A stretch of 30,667 nt of DNA from NCBI GenBank assembly GCA_026770575.1, contig MU657336.1, positions 6,808-37,474 on the forward strand. The letters are read 5' to 3'. Source of the stretch: Pelagophyceae sp. CCMP2097. Lineage: Eukaryota > Sar > Pelagophyceae. The notes beneath the pieces were generated by a model. It was not told where the DNA came from. It saw only the letters and a list, made by a program, of their open reading frames with translations, and searched no databases. Shown piece after piece: positions 1 to 8,605 of this stretch. A program made the position numbers and the translations under genes. Positions within the stretch are counted from its first letter, which is position 1, and the number at the start of each line of letters is the position of its first letter.

Positions 1-300
1 GGGCCCCTGGAGCCGGATAATATCCCAATAAGGGATTTAATGGATTTTAATTGGGTCATATAAATGCCTTATTGAGATATTGAACGTCATTTGTCGATTT
101 TTTCGTCGGTTCTTAAATTGACCAGGTTCTTAAATTGACCTTTACTCTATTCGTTGAAAAGAGTTTGGTGCCGACTTTAAAATATTTGGAACGTCTTTTA
201 AACTTTAGAATTAATCTCAAACTTTTGAAAAGATCACTTAAATAATAATTTGCATGTGAACATGCAAATTAATTTAGGCGATTGCTCACGAGACACCATG
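1..300. other. AT-rich intergenic DNA with a short tandem motif
   Basis: No gene is visible. The stretch is clearly more AT-rich than the DNA after 300. At 107-140 the motif GGTTCTTAAATTGACC occurs twice in tandem. The same motif reappears inverted and in tandem at 25703-25737 and once at 26382-26397, so it probably belongs to a dispersed repeat family. Confidence 0.5.
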
Positions 301-475
301 GAGGGGCCGGCGGTCCATAGAACCCTAGGCGCGGCGGCGGCACTGTTCGCGGTTGGAATGGATCGTCTACCTTGAAGATCGCGCCCACTTAGAACGGCGA
401 CGGAGCCGCCGTTTGGGGGGAGGCTTGCTCAAAACCGCGTTTGCCAAGTGCATCACTGTGACTCCAAACGGTAGT

Positions 476-735
476 ATTTCCTGCCTCTTAAGGGCTGTGC
501 GGCCTCTAAACATCTCAACTAGACATCTCGATGCTTAAGAGGCAGGATCTGCGGCCCCGTCGGGGCCACAGGGGCCTCCGGGGCAGGCTGCAAAACGGCC
601 GTTTTCCAAATCGATGGAACGTCGGAATTTTCCTGCCTCCTAAGGGTCGTATGGCCTCTAAGTACGTCAACTAGGCTGCTCGATTCTTAAGAGGCAGGAT
701 CTGTGGGCCCGTCGGGGCCACAGGGGCCTCCGACG
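476..735. repeat. Two-copy 152-bp tandem repeat with internal dyad
   Basis: Copy 1 (about 476-582) and copy 2 (about 628-735) share the same layout. Each has TCCTGCCTC(T/C)TAAG at its left, CTTAAGAGGCAGGA about 54 bp further on (533-546 and 685-698), and then a shared CCCGTCGGGGCCACAGGGGC tail. The two inner blocks are reverse complements, so each unit can fold into a stem-loop. The second copy ends about 200 bp upstream of the Rab5 start codon. Confidence 0.75.
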
Positions 736-941
736 GCCATCTTCTTTGGCGATCGATGAGAGGAGGGCCTTGCACATGTCGTTGAAATTGTATTTTGACT
801 TTTCAACGGATATAACTAAAGAACTGGGAGAAGTAGTACATCCGAGTCGAACACGATTCGCTCGCCGAAATATGGAAACCATAACCCGATTTCGATTCCC
901 TTCGTGGTCTGATCGAAACGCAGTGCGCTCGAGCAAAACTG

Positions 942-2491
942 ATGGCGGGTCGGGTCTGCCACTTCAAGCTCGTCCTCCTCGGGGACACCGCCGTCGGGAA
1001 GCGCGACCCAGCGTCGCACGTTTCGCAACCGTTCGCGCCCCGCCCTCGCAAAAGGAGCACGCCTCGTCACAATTTGGGGGGCCGCAAGGGGATGGGAGGG
1101 CGGGGCCGTCTCCGAGGTCAACGGGCTGGCTTGCTAGGTCGTGCCTCGTCGTCCGATTCGTCCGCGATGAGTTCTTCGAGTTCCAGGTGCGGACCGACTT
1201 TTTGCACACGTGTGATCGTGTGCTTTTCCTACGAGATTCTTCTTCGATTAATCCGCTCCTCTCGTCGGCCGTCGAGCCCGAGGGGCCAACGTGGAGAGCA
1301 CACGGCGTGGCTTCCGGCGGCCCTTTCGGATCTTCGACCGAGGGACCGCGCACACTTTTTACTTTTTACTTTGCTCGCGAAAGGGGTCGGCACCAAATTA
1401 TCTGCTCGACTCCTTCACAACGAAGCTCAGAGCGAGGGTCGTCTGCACAACCACGAGGGAGATTACGACTTGTATTTCCGCCGTCTTCGATGAGGGGCTC
1501 ACACGTCCTCATACGACCGTCGCGGCGCAGGAACCGACCATCGGCGCGGCGTTCCTGACTCAATCCGTCGCGCTCGACTCGGCCACCGTCAAGTTCGAGA
1601 TCTGGGACACTGCGGGTGAGCGCGACGACGCCCAACGACGCACATGTCAAGACACCGTTGCGTGCATCAGGCCAGGAGCGTTACCGCTCGCTCGCGCCGA
1701 TGTACTACCGAGGCGCGGCGGCACGACAGCCGCGTCGATTCGGGGTCACTCCTGGAAGTTTACAGGAGACCGGCAGGGGGCAAGCCTTTGAAGGACTCGT
1801 CTCCCGCTCGTTAGTCGTTCCGGCTGCCACTTGAATTTCTGCCGTTTCGCATTTTTGAGCATGAACATCACCTCCCGCCCCTCTTCGCAGGCCGCGATTG
1901 TCGTTTATGACATCACCAACAAGGAGTCATTCGCCGGCGCCAAGTCCTGGGTCAAGGAATTACAGAGACGCGGTGCGTACCGGCGCCGCGTGTGACAGTC
2001 CCAAGTGGTCGAACACGAACGAAACAGGCGACCCGAACGTCGTCATCGCGCTCGCGGGCAACAAAGCCGACTTGCAGAACAAGTGAGGAGCTCCCCGCGC
2101 CGTCGTTTCCGTTCTGGGGGCGGTTGCGACGGCGCGACGGAGCCTCTCCTTCACCCCCCAAAAAGAAATGTACGCACGCATCGTCAACAACAGGCGCAAG
2201 GTCGAGTACGAGGAGGCGCAGCAGTACGCCGAGGAGAACGGTGCGTCGTCATGTCGTGGTTTTCAAAAATGTTCTCATTGCGAGTCGTCTCTCTGCTCGC
2301 GCGCACGTTTCGGCCGACCGACCCCTTTAGGCATCCTGCACATGGAGACGTCGGCTAAGAACGCCACGAACGTCAAGGGTCTTTTCCAGCAGATTGCGCT
2401 CAAGCTGCCGAAGAACCCGGCGCAGGTGGAGCGCGAAGCCTTCCCGATCATCCCGCCAAAATATTCTGCAGACTCCAAAGCGTGTTGCTAG
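942..2491 (+). CDS. Rab5-family small GTPase, eight exons, 195 residues
   Basis: Rab5-type GTPases switch between GDP and GTP to control early-endosome fusion. Exons inferred from frame continuity: 942-1000, 1138-1186, 1531-1615, 1671-1720, 1891-1972, 2028-2082, 2194-2240 and 2331-2491. They sum to 588 nt including TAG, and all intron phases agree. Visible motifs are the P-loop GDTAVGKS (residues 14-21), switch I with EPTIGAAF (Thr39), WDTAGQE (61-67), [18 protein letters not shown] (120-123), ETSAK (148-152) and a C-terminal CC (194-195) for geranylgeranylation. EPTIGAAF together with the MYYRGA block is typical of Rab5/Rab22 rather than Rab1, Rab7 or Rab11. The start ATG is followed by a short basic/hydrophobic lead-in of normal Rab length. 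Introns are 55-344 bp. Five donors are GTGCG or GTGAG; introns 1 and 4 start with GC. No frameshift or stop is seen, so the gene looks intact. Confidence 0.95.
1001..1137 (+). other. GC-AG intron 1 of the Rab5 gene
   Basis: The P-loop lysine codon is split as AA|G. The exon ends GGGAA at 1000, the intron begins GCGCGA and ends TTGCTAG, and the next exon begins GTCGTGCCTC. No GT donor preserves the GKS motif, so the donor must be GC. Confidence 0.85.
1721..1890 (+). other. GC-AG intron 4 of the Rab5 gene
   Basis: The exon ends GGCGCGGCG (Gly-Ala-Ala), the intron begins GCACGA and ends CTTCGCAG, and the next exon begins GCCGCGATTGTC (Ala-Ala-Ile-Val). The join gives the expected four-residue spacing between RG and IVVYD. 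No GT lies near the junction. Confidence 0.82.
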
Positions 2492-2964
2492 ACGCCCGAG
2501 GTCAGTGGCCCGCGAGCGCAAGCATTGATTCGAACCTATCACATCGCGGCGCACTCGAAAAGCACCGCGGTACCGTGTTCTGTAAATAATCCACCTGGAG
2601 AAGCCTTCGGGTGCACGGGCGGCGTGGCTTGCGTAGGTGGGCAAATCGAGGGGACGCTTGCTTCCGCCAGATCTTCCGCCGACTCGCGTCAATGCCGCCT
2701 TGTCATCCGCTTAGCGAAAATGACATCGTTCGTTGCATGCACCTGCCGCGGCCCGGGCCAGGCGTTGGGGTCGTGACCAAGACACTCGTCCGGCGAGGGG
2801 CAGGCGTTGACGTGCAGCTGATAACCTCCGGCGCGCTCGCTTCGTCGGGCTTCCACAGGCCGCTGGTGTGTGTACAAACATTTGTTACCCGAGGACTGTG
2901 CTATCTCGCTTGCGTGCGGTCGCTTTTTGTTCGCTTGGGTGTTTCGCGTTGTGGCTCTCGCTCG

Positions 2965-3661
2965 CGGGGCCGTCGCTCGGGGCGAATCGTCGGCGGAGGT
3001 GTGGTCGATGCGGCTCTCTTCGACGATCGGTGCCGCGAGCACGCTTGTTGCGCGGCCGTTGGGCGGCACAGCGCGCAGCGCGAGCGTCGCGACGATGCCG
3101 TGCGGCGCGACCGCGAGGCGCAGCGTGGCACCGAGGAGCGCCGCGCCGGCGCGCGTCGTCGCGAGCGAGCCAGCGGCTTTCCCCGGCGGCGCGGCCATGC
3201 GCATTTCGCCGAGCGCCCCGTCGCCGAGGGTGACGAGCGCGCCGTGCCGCGGCCCCGCCGCGCTGCGCACCTCGACGCGCACGTCGGTGCCGATGTGGAC
3301 GGCGACGCGCGGCGCTTTAGCCGCGTCGCCGTGCTTAAACGCGTTGAGAGGAGGAGGCAGTCCAGGATCAAAGGGACGAGGAGCGGGTCGAGGAGGACCG
3401 CGGCGCCGCCCGCCGTCGCCGCACCGCCGCAAGCGTCGTCGCTCGCGTCTTCGTCCGTCGCGTCGCGGCTCGCGCTGCAGCGCCGGAGCCGCTTCGCGAC
3501 GAGGGCGCCAACGTCGACGGCCTCGAGGTTTGCGCGGTACGAGTCTGTGGCGCGGACGTGGGCGTTTTGACGTGGGCGTTTGAGCGCGCCTCGAGGAAGG
3601 AGGGCGGCAGCGCGAGCGCGACGCCGCGCAGCTCGAGGCCGCGCTGGCGGCGGCGCGGCAT
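2965..3661 (-). pseudogene. Broken coding region of unknown function (two frameshifts)
   Basis: Three minus-strand segments in different frames read as strongly coding, with roughly 90-100% G or C at third codon positions by eye. They are 3661-3582 (begins MPRRRQRG, contains LELRGVALALPPSFLEAR), about 3555-3356 (contains YRANLEAVDVGALVAKRL and LLDPLLVPLILD) and about 3345-2965 (contains PRVAVHIGTDVRVEV and LGATLRLAVAPHGIVATL). The first two are thrown out of frame by a 14-bp tandem duplication (3555-3582). The second and third are offset by what looks like a TC slip in CTCCTCCTCTC (about 3345-3356). Short introns could be invoked, but they would be only 41 and 25 nt. The alternating hydrophobic pattern faintly recalls VPS13/chorein-type lipid-transfer proteins; this is a guess. 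The region is convergent with Rab5. The true 5' and 3' ends are not resolved. Confidence 0.5.
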
Positions 3662-3699
3662 GCCGAGGAGGAGGTGGACGGGCGACGGTAGGGTCGCAC

Positions 3700-4900
3700 G
3701 GGCACCCTTGCAGTCAAAAGATATTACAAGAGCCGGAGTAAGACGTAACACCGATTTGGGCCTCGGGTTATTTCCGCCAATTGCGGCGAGACCGGTCTTA
3801 AACGACGCGGCTCGGCGCGACTTGGCGGCTGGCGCAAACCCTTTTTCCCGTAGCCCTCCTGGGGCGCGCATACGAGCCTCCCATAGTTCATCACTTTTCT
3901 TGCAATTACAACGCCATCTCGCGCTGAGAATTTTCTTCTGCCGCGCGTTTGGGCGCGGCGGCGACGTCTCAAGGAGGATGCTGCGCAAATATCGACCGCG
4001 ATTCGTGCCAGCGCCGCTTACGTCTTCAAGCCCCGGGCTGTGGCGGCGGCGATGAAGTATCAGCCTCCGGCAGCGTCGATGGCGAAATTGACGCCGGCGG
4101 TGGATGCGCGCGACGCGCCACGACGACGTACGGTCATGTGGTCGCTGCTCGTGCGGATCATGTTGGAGGACGGGCGCGACGCCTAGCGTCGTCGACGCTT
4201 GGGCGACTCGGTTCCGCGCAGCGCGGGCGAGTCGGTGCGTACGGCCGTGTCCTCGCTCGGCTTATCGGCGTCCATGGTGCGGCCCGTCGGGCAACTGTGC
4301 CTGCAGTACTCTCGGGCAGCGTGTCGTCGGTGATGCGGCGGGGCGTGTCTTCGGCCGTCGCGTGGGACCTGCTCTAGGGACGCGCGGCGGAGCGCGGCGG
4401 ATGACGGCGAACAGCTACGGTCCCGCTGCGAGACACACCTCTCGTGCCGCGTGGTGGCTCATGGGACGAGGCGTCCACGGCTCGTACGACCAGAGGAAAG
4501 CGGCTGCCCATGACGTCAAGCGGCGCAGCGCCGGAGTAGCCCTTGATCTCAGGCGCCATGCGGGCACTCTGAAGTCATCAGTGCTTCGCCAGCGGCGCCG
4601 ACTTGGCCAGTGACTCGCAGCACATCGAGGAGCACCTCCGAGGCTCTAACACTACCGTCTTGGCCCTCGGTAGTGTCCATCGCCACCGCCGGGCCGCCAA
4701 AGTAGGCGCTCACGGCCCGCGGCCTATAGGCGGCCAATTCTGTCCCAACTTTAAGACCAACCTGCACGCCGCGAAGCAGGACGCACCGGCGCCGGTCCGC
4801 CGCGCTGCGCCGGACTCTATACCCGACTTCCCCCCAGCCCGGGGCTTCTTCGAAGGCGTTTGAACAATTTGAAAAAGTTTCAAAAAGTACGCCAATTTAA
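3700..4900. other. GC-rich region with coding-like scraps, no supportable gene
   Basis: Open stretches exist on both strands but none is convincing. On the plus strand one frame ends at TAG 4184-4186 and reads FKPRAVAAAMKYQPPAASM and MWSLLVRIMLEDGRDA. On the minus strand 4767-4549 reads AYFGGPAVAMDTTEGQDG and EVLLDVLRVTGQVG. These may be further decayed parts of the broken minus-strand gene at 3.0-3.66 kb, or high-GC noise. Confidence 0.3.
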
Positions 4901-4931
4901 GGTTATGGGCTACCTGAAATCGGTGTTATAA

Positions 4932-6341
4932 GACGCCGTTCTCAAGTAGACCCGCTTCTCAAAATTACGATTCTCGAATTGAGACAAACTGTTTGATGGA
5001 GTCGACGCGTCTCGACGCGAGCTTTCACGATCCGTCAACTTTAGCTCCGCGGGCGGGGTCCGCGCTGAGATACTCGCGCCCAAAGTTTAACGGAATGTCG
5101 TTTTAAATTTTGGCAATTTGACTTTGGAACATGCGTGCAGTACTTAAGATTTGATATGAACCTCCCGAGGCGCGATTATCGAGCGCAGCGAGCCAAGTTT
5201 CGCCCAAACGAACGCACAAAAGTGGGGCTGCCGAGCCTCGGCCCGACGGCCTTCCCCGAGCCGGCAGGCGAGGTCTGGCGGCGGCGCGCGCACGCGCGAT
5301 ACGTCCCGGCCGCAGAACCGGCTTCTTATCGGATGAGGCTGACCGCATCGCGAAGTTAGAGCGCTTCAGGCGAGACCATTTTCGGACACACCGAAAACAG
5401 CCCGCGCGCCTCCAGGGGAAAGGAGGCTCGCGGTTCCGGGGTATAGGCGCCGTGGCGCGTCCGTCGCGACACTCCTGGCCCCAGGGGACGTCGGTGCGCG
5501 GCTGGGCGGTGCCTCCTAGTTCGGAGTTTGAGAGCAAAAGCCAAGTTCGGCCCGGTAACCCAAGCTAAGTCCGGTAAGGCTTTTTACACGAGCGGCTTAA
5601 AATTTATTCAGCGATTTCGGCTCGCTGCGCTCGAAAAACGCTTCTATCTTAAGCACAGCGAGCCGAAATCGCTGAATAAATTTTAGGCCGCTGTGCCGCT
5701 CGTGTAAAAAGCCTCAACAGAAAATGGTTGGTTTTCAACGGAATGTTGGCTTTCCCTCCCAACCTTTGAACTGGGAGGCGCCGCCCCGCCGCGCACCGAC
5801 GTCCCCCTGGGGTCAGGAGTGTCGCGATGGACGCGCCACGGCGCCTATACCCCGGAACCGCGAGCCTCCTTTCCCTTGGAGGCGCGCGGGCTGTTTTCGG
5901 TGTGTCCGAAAATGGTCTCGCCTGAAGCGCTCCAACTCCCCGATGCGGTCAAACTACCCCAATATGAAGCCGGGCCCATGCTCGGGACGTACCGCGCGTG
6001 CGCGCGCCGCCGCCAGACCTCGCCTGCCGGCTCGGGGAAGGCCGTCGGGCCGAGGCTCGGCAGCCCCACTTTTGCGCGTTCGTTAGGGCGAAACTTGGCT
6101 CGCTGCGCTCAATAATCTCGCCTCGGGAGTTTCATATCAAATCTTTAGTACTGCGCTTATGTTCCAAATTCAAATTGTCAAAATTTAAAACGAGATTCCC
6201 TTGAACTTTGGGCGCGATTATCTCAGCACGGACCCCGCCCGCGGAGCTCAAGTTGGCGGATCTTGAAAGCTTACATCGAGGCGCGTCGACTCCATCAGAC
6301 AGTTAGCCTCAATTCGAAAATCGTGATTTTGAGAACGGCGT
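4932..6341. mobile_element. 1.4-kb foldback element with long inverted arms
   Basis: The left arm (4932-about 5630) and the right arm (about 5655-6341) are reverse complements almost throughout. Both outer ends carry GACGCCGTTCTC, followed by shared blocks such as CTGATGGAGTCGACGCG, GCTCCGCGGGCGGGGTCCG and GATTTGATATGAA. The centre is a hairpin (5579-5712) with arms GCTTTTTACACGAGCGG. The arms carry small indels and substitutions, including an extra block of about 17 bp in the left arm near 4945. No transposase is encoded; open frames in the two arms are mirror images. No clear target-site duplication is visible. The layout fits a foldback-type or long-TIR non-autonomous element. Confidence 0.88.
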
Positions 6342-6379
6342 CCACCGGAGGCACACGGAGGACCCGACTTCGAGCGAAG

Positions 6380-6545
6380 GATACAGGCAAATCCCATTGC
6401 AATGCCTACGTAAATAATTAAAATTATTCAACTCATCGCTGAACATTCAAATCCTCCTTATCTTTATTTTTTATTTTTTATTTTTTATTGAGCTATTTGT
6501 TTTTGTTTTTTTGCGGCCGACCAGATTCGAACCTGTAACAAAAAA
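6380..6545. other. T-rich low-complexity DNA with a tRNA-like T-arm
   Basis: Three TTTTTTA-type runs lie at 6463-6490. GACCAGATTCGAACCTG at 6519-6535 resembles the reverse complement of a tRNA T-arm. No complete tRNA can be folded around it by eye. Confidence 0.35.
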
Positions 6546-6584
6546 CTTCTTCTATGATGATTCCAATGAGGCTCCTGCTCGACC

Positions 6585-6835
6585 TCCACTCCCAATTTTA
6601 GCAATCGCATCAACCACCACTCGCTGAATCGGCCGAGTTGCTGCCCTTTTCTTCCCGAAGGTGGAACCTCACGGATTTACCTGTGGACAGACAATGAAGG
6701 ACAGACGGACAGACGGACGGACAGACGGACGGACAGACAAAATTGCCCCTGGTAATCCTTCAATCAAAGGACCCGAAGGGCCCTTGCCGTTAACTGACGT
6801 TGATCAAACGTCAAGGACCCTTCGGGTCCTCAATC
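6585..6835 (+). repeat. Dispersed repeat copy 1 with GACA/GACG microsatellite
   Basis: This block matches the reverse complement of 9558-9830. Shared landmarks are CGCTGAATCGGCCGAGTTGC, an internal microsatellite (here 6699-6738), AAAATTGCCCCTGGT, and a terminal near-palindrome (6770-6830) that begins GGACCCGAAGGGCCCTTG and ends CAAGGACCCTTCGGGTCC. It looks like a short non-autonomous element that carries its own microsatellite. Confidence 0.8.
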
Positions 6836-6891
6836 ATGCTCCAGAATCGTATTTCGCGCAGCCCCTAGATTTATAGGAGCGTCTCGAAGAT

Positions 6892-7012
6892 CGTAACTCG
6901 CCGGCGCGGGCGACTTAGGTGTACACGTTGTAAGCAGCTATGCTCGTTATGCTAAGTGCTACCATCCTGGCCTAAACGTGTACACCTTAGTCGCCCGCGC
7001 TGACGAGCTACG
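6892..7012. repeat. Perfect-looking hairpin, about 39-bp stem
   Basis: The left stem 6892-6929 contains GCGCGGGCGACTTAGGTGTA and the right stem 6975-7012 contains its complement TACACCTTAGTCGCCCGCGC with very few mismatches. The loop is about 45 nt. It lies just outside dispersed repeat copy 1. A miniature inverted-repeat element is the simplest reading. Confidence 0.7.
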
Positions 7013-7455
7013 GTGCCAAAGGGTCGAAATTGGAGGCGTATCTCACCCAGGAGGCGTGCCCCTTGAAAAACTTTCCTACCATCCCCGGGCGATGGCTGTG
7101 GACCCGCTCGATCGCACGAGCGACCTCCGATGTGCCTTGGGTGGGGCGCGTGCTTTAGCCGGGTAGTTGAGTACTTTTCAGCCTTTTTTGTCCAGAATCG
7201 CCAAAAACGAAATCCGCTCTTGAAACACCTGCGCACCGTCTGGCCCTTGTTCGTCTCGAAGCAAAAGGTGCACGACATTCCGTTGTCGCTCTGCCGCGCT
7301 ACACCGCCCCTGCCGCACATGCCGAAAAACACGGGATTAGGAGAGGCCAATAAAGGCAATGTGGGAGTTTATTAAATCTAAAGCGGGGTCTTTAAGTCCA
7401 CCACGAAGGGGGGGGGGCCGGAAATATGGCGGAGGATGGCCAATGATTTCCACTG

Positions 7456-7862
7456 ATGACAGGAGGGCCAAAGTGCCGCACATCGGAAGCGGTATCCATT
7501 CGTACCTATGTTGAGCGTGGATATCGCTGCCGAGGTGCGGCACTTTGGCCACTGGGGCACACCTGGGTGCTTTCTAAGCGCGTCGACCACTTTTTGCGTA
7601 TTGTCGGCGCCGTGAGGCGCCGCATGCGTGACCTCGGGGCCGGCATCCATTCGTACCTATGTTGAGCGTGGATACCGCACTCGAGGTGCGGCACTTTGGC
7701 CACTGGGGCACCCCTGGGTGTTTTCTTAGCGCGTCGACCACTTTTGCGTATCGTCGGCGCCCCAGTGGCCAAAGTGCCGCACCTCGAGGGCGGTATCCAT
7801 TCGTACCTATGTTGAGCGCGGATACCGCTCTCGAGGTGCGGCACTTTGGCCACTGGGGCGGA
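7456..7862. repeat. Three-copy tandem array, exact 150-bp period, palindromic units
   Basis: CCATTCGTACCTATGTTGAG starts at 7497, 7647 and 7797, a period of exactly 150 bp. Each unit ends with GAGGTGCGGCACTTTGGCCA. In units 1 and 3 its reverse complement also stands at the left, so those units form long hairpins; in unit 2 the left arm has diverged. The spacers between units are also shared (TTAGCGCGTCGACCACTTTT). Confidence 0.85.
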
Positions 7863-8204
7863 GTTGAAGGGCGTACATCGCTAGACAATTGGCACAGGCA
7901 GATTGCAGGCTCTACTCACTGGCCCGGAATAAAATTTGCATGGCCGCGGGTGACCCCTCGCGGCAAGGGCGCGGCCCCAAGCTTGTATGCGGGATCGCCG
8001 TGCGGGCTCGAGGCGAGTGCGGTCAAGGAGTCGAGATGTTTCTCGAGAAAACCCAACTAGTATCAGGAGCTCTGTCTCCTTTTTCGGCCTGTGCCGAGCG
8101 CCGTCCGCACCATTGCAAGGTCGCCCGAGTTTACGGAGAAGCGCCACGCAACCACCGCGTCTTCCTCCATCGCCGCGCCGCGCCGCCACCTTTGAGGGTT
8201 CAGG

Positions 8205-8570
8205 GGTAGGTCACCGAAGCAATGCAGCCTCTGGGGTCGAGAGGAGACGCACCCCTCGAGACAAACAGGGCTCCTGAGCATCCAGGACGCTGCAGAGGTG
8301 AAACGAGCAAACGACGCGCGCCCCGGTCGACCTACCGTTTCTATAAGATGGTCCTCGGGTAACGAAGCAATGAAGACCTTAGGGTTCTAAGGAAACGGCC
8401 CCCTCGATCGGCGCTTGGCCTGGGCGCCGGGGCCGATTTTCAAAAGGACTACCACGCGAACGACGCCGGTTCCTTAGAACCCTAAGGTTTCTATCGGATG
8501 GGCCTCACCCCCCGAAGCGATGAAGCCCTTAGGGTTCTAAGGAACCGCCCCCCACTCGACGCACCAGGTC
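8205..8570. repeat. Tandem array of about 150 bp with CCTTAGGGTTCTAAGG dyads
   Basis: GAAGC(A/G)ATG anchors lie at 8216, 8364 and 8514. The 18-mer CCTTAGGGTTCTAAGGAA occurs at 8377 and 8527 and inverted at 8470-8487. It is itself a stem-loop (CCTTAG, loop GGTT, CTAAGG). The first copy is more diverged. Nothing else is supported between 7862 and 8205. Confidence 0.72.
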
Positions 8571-8605
8571 CCCAAAGCTACCTTTCGGCCTGTGGATTTT
8601 GGAGT

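Noticed and set aside
746..1558. 270-codon plus-strand frame overlapping the Rab5 gene
   Set aside because: Only one short piece of it ([16 protein letters not shown]) is real, as Rab5 exon 2; the rest is intron read-through.
3000..3583. Plus-strand frames opposite the broken minus-strand gene
   Set aside because: Third-position GC is clearly higher on the minus strand; the plus-strand readings are mirror frames.
5103..6115. Several frames of 70-144 codons in the foldback arms
   Set aside because: The same peptides appear mirrored in both arms; they result from the palindrome and show no family signature.
7456..7862. Regularly spaced repeats that could look like a CRISPR array
   Set aside because: Period 150 bp, palindromic units, similar spacers and a eukaryotic context rule out CRISPR.
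8377..8394. Telomere-like TTAGGG
   Set aside because: Only one hexamer per unit within a dyad, not a tandem run.
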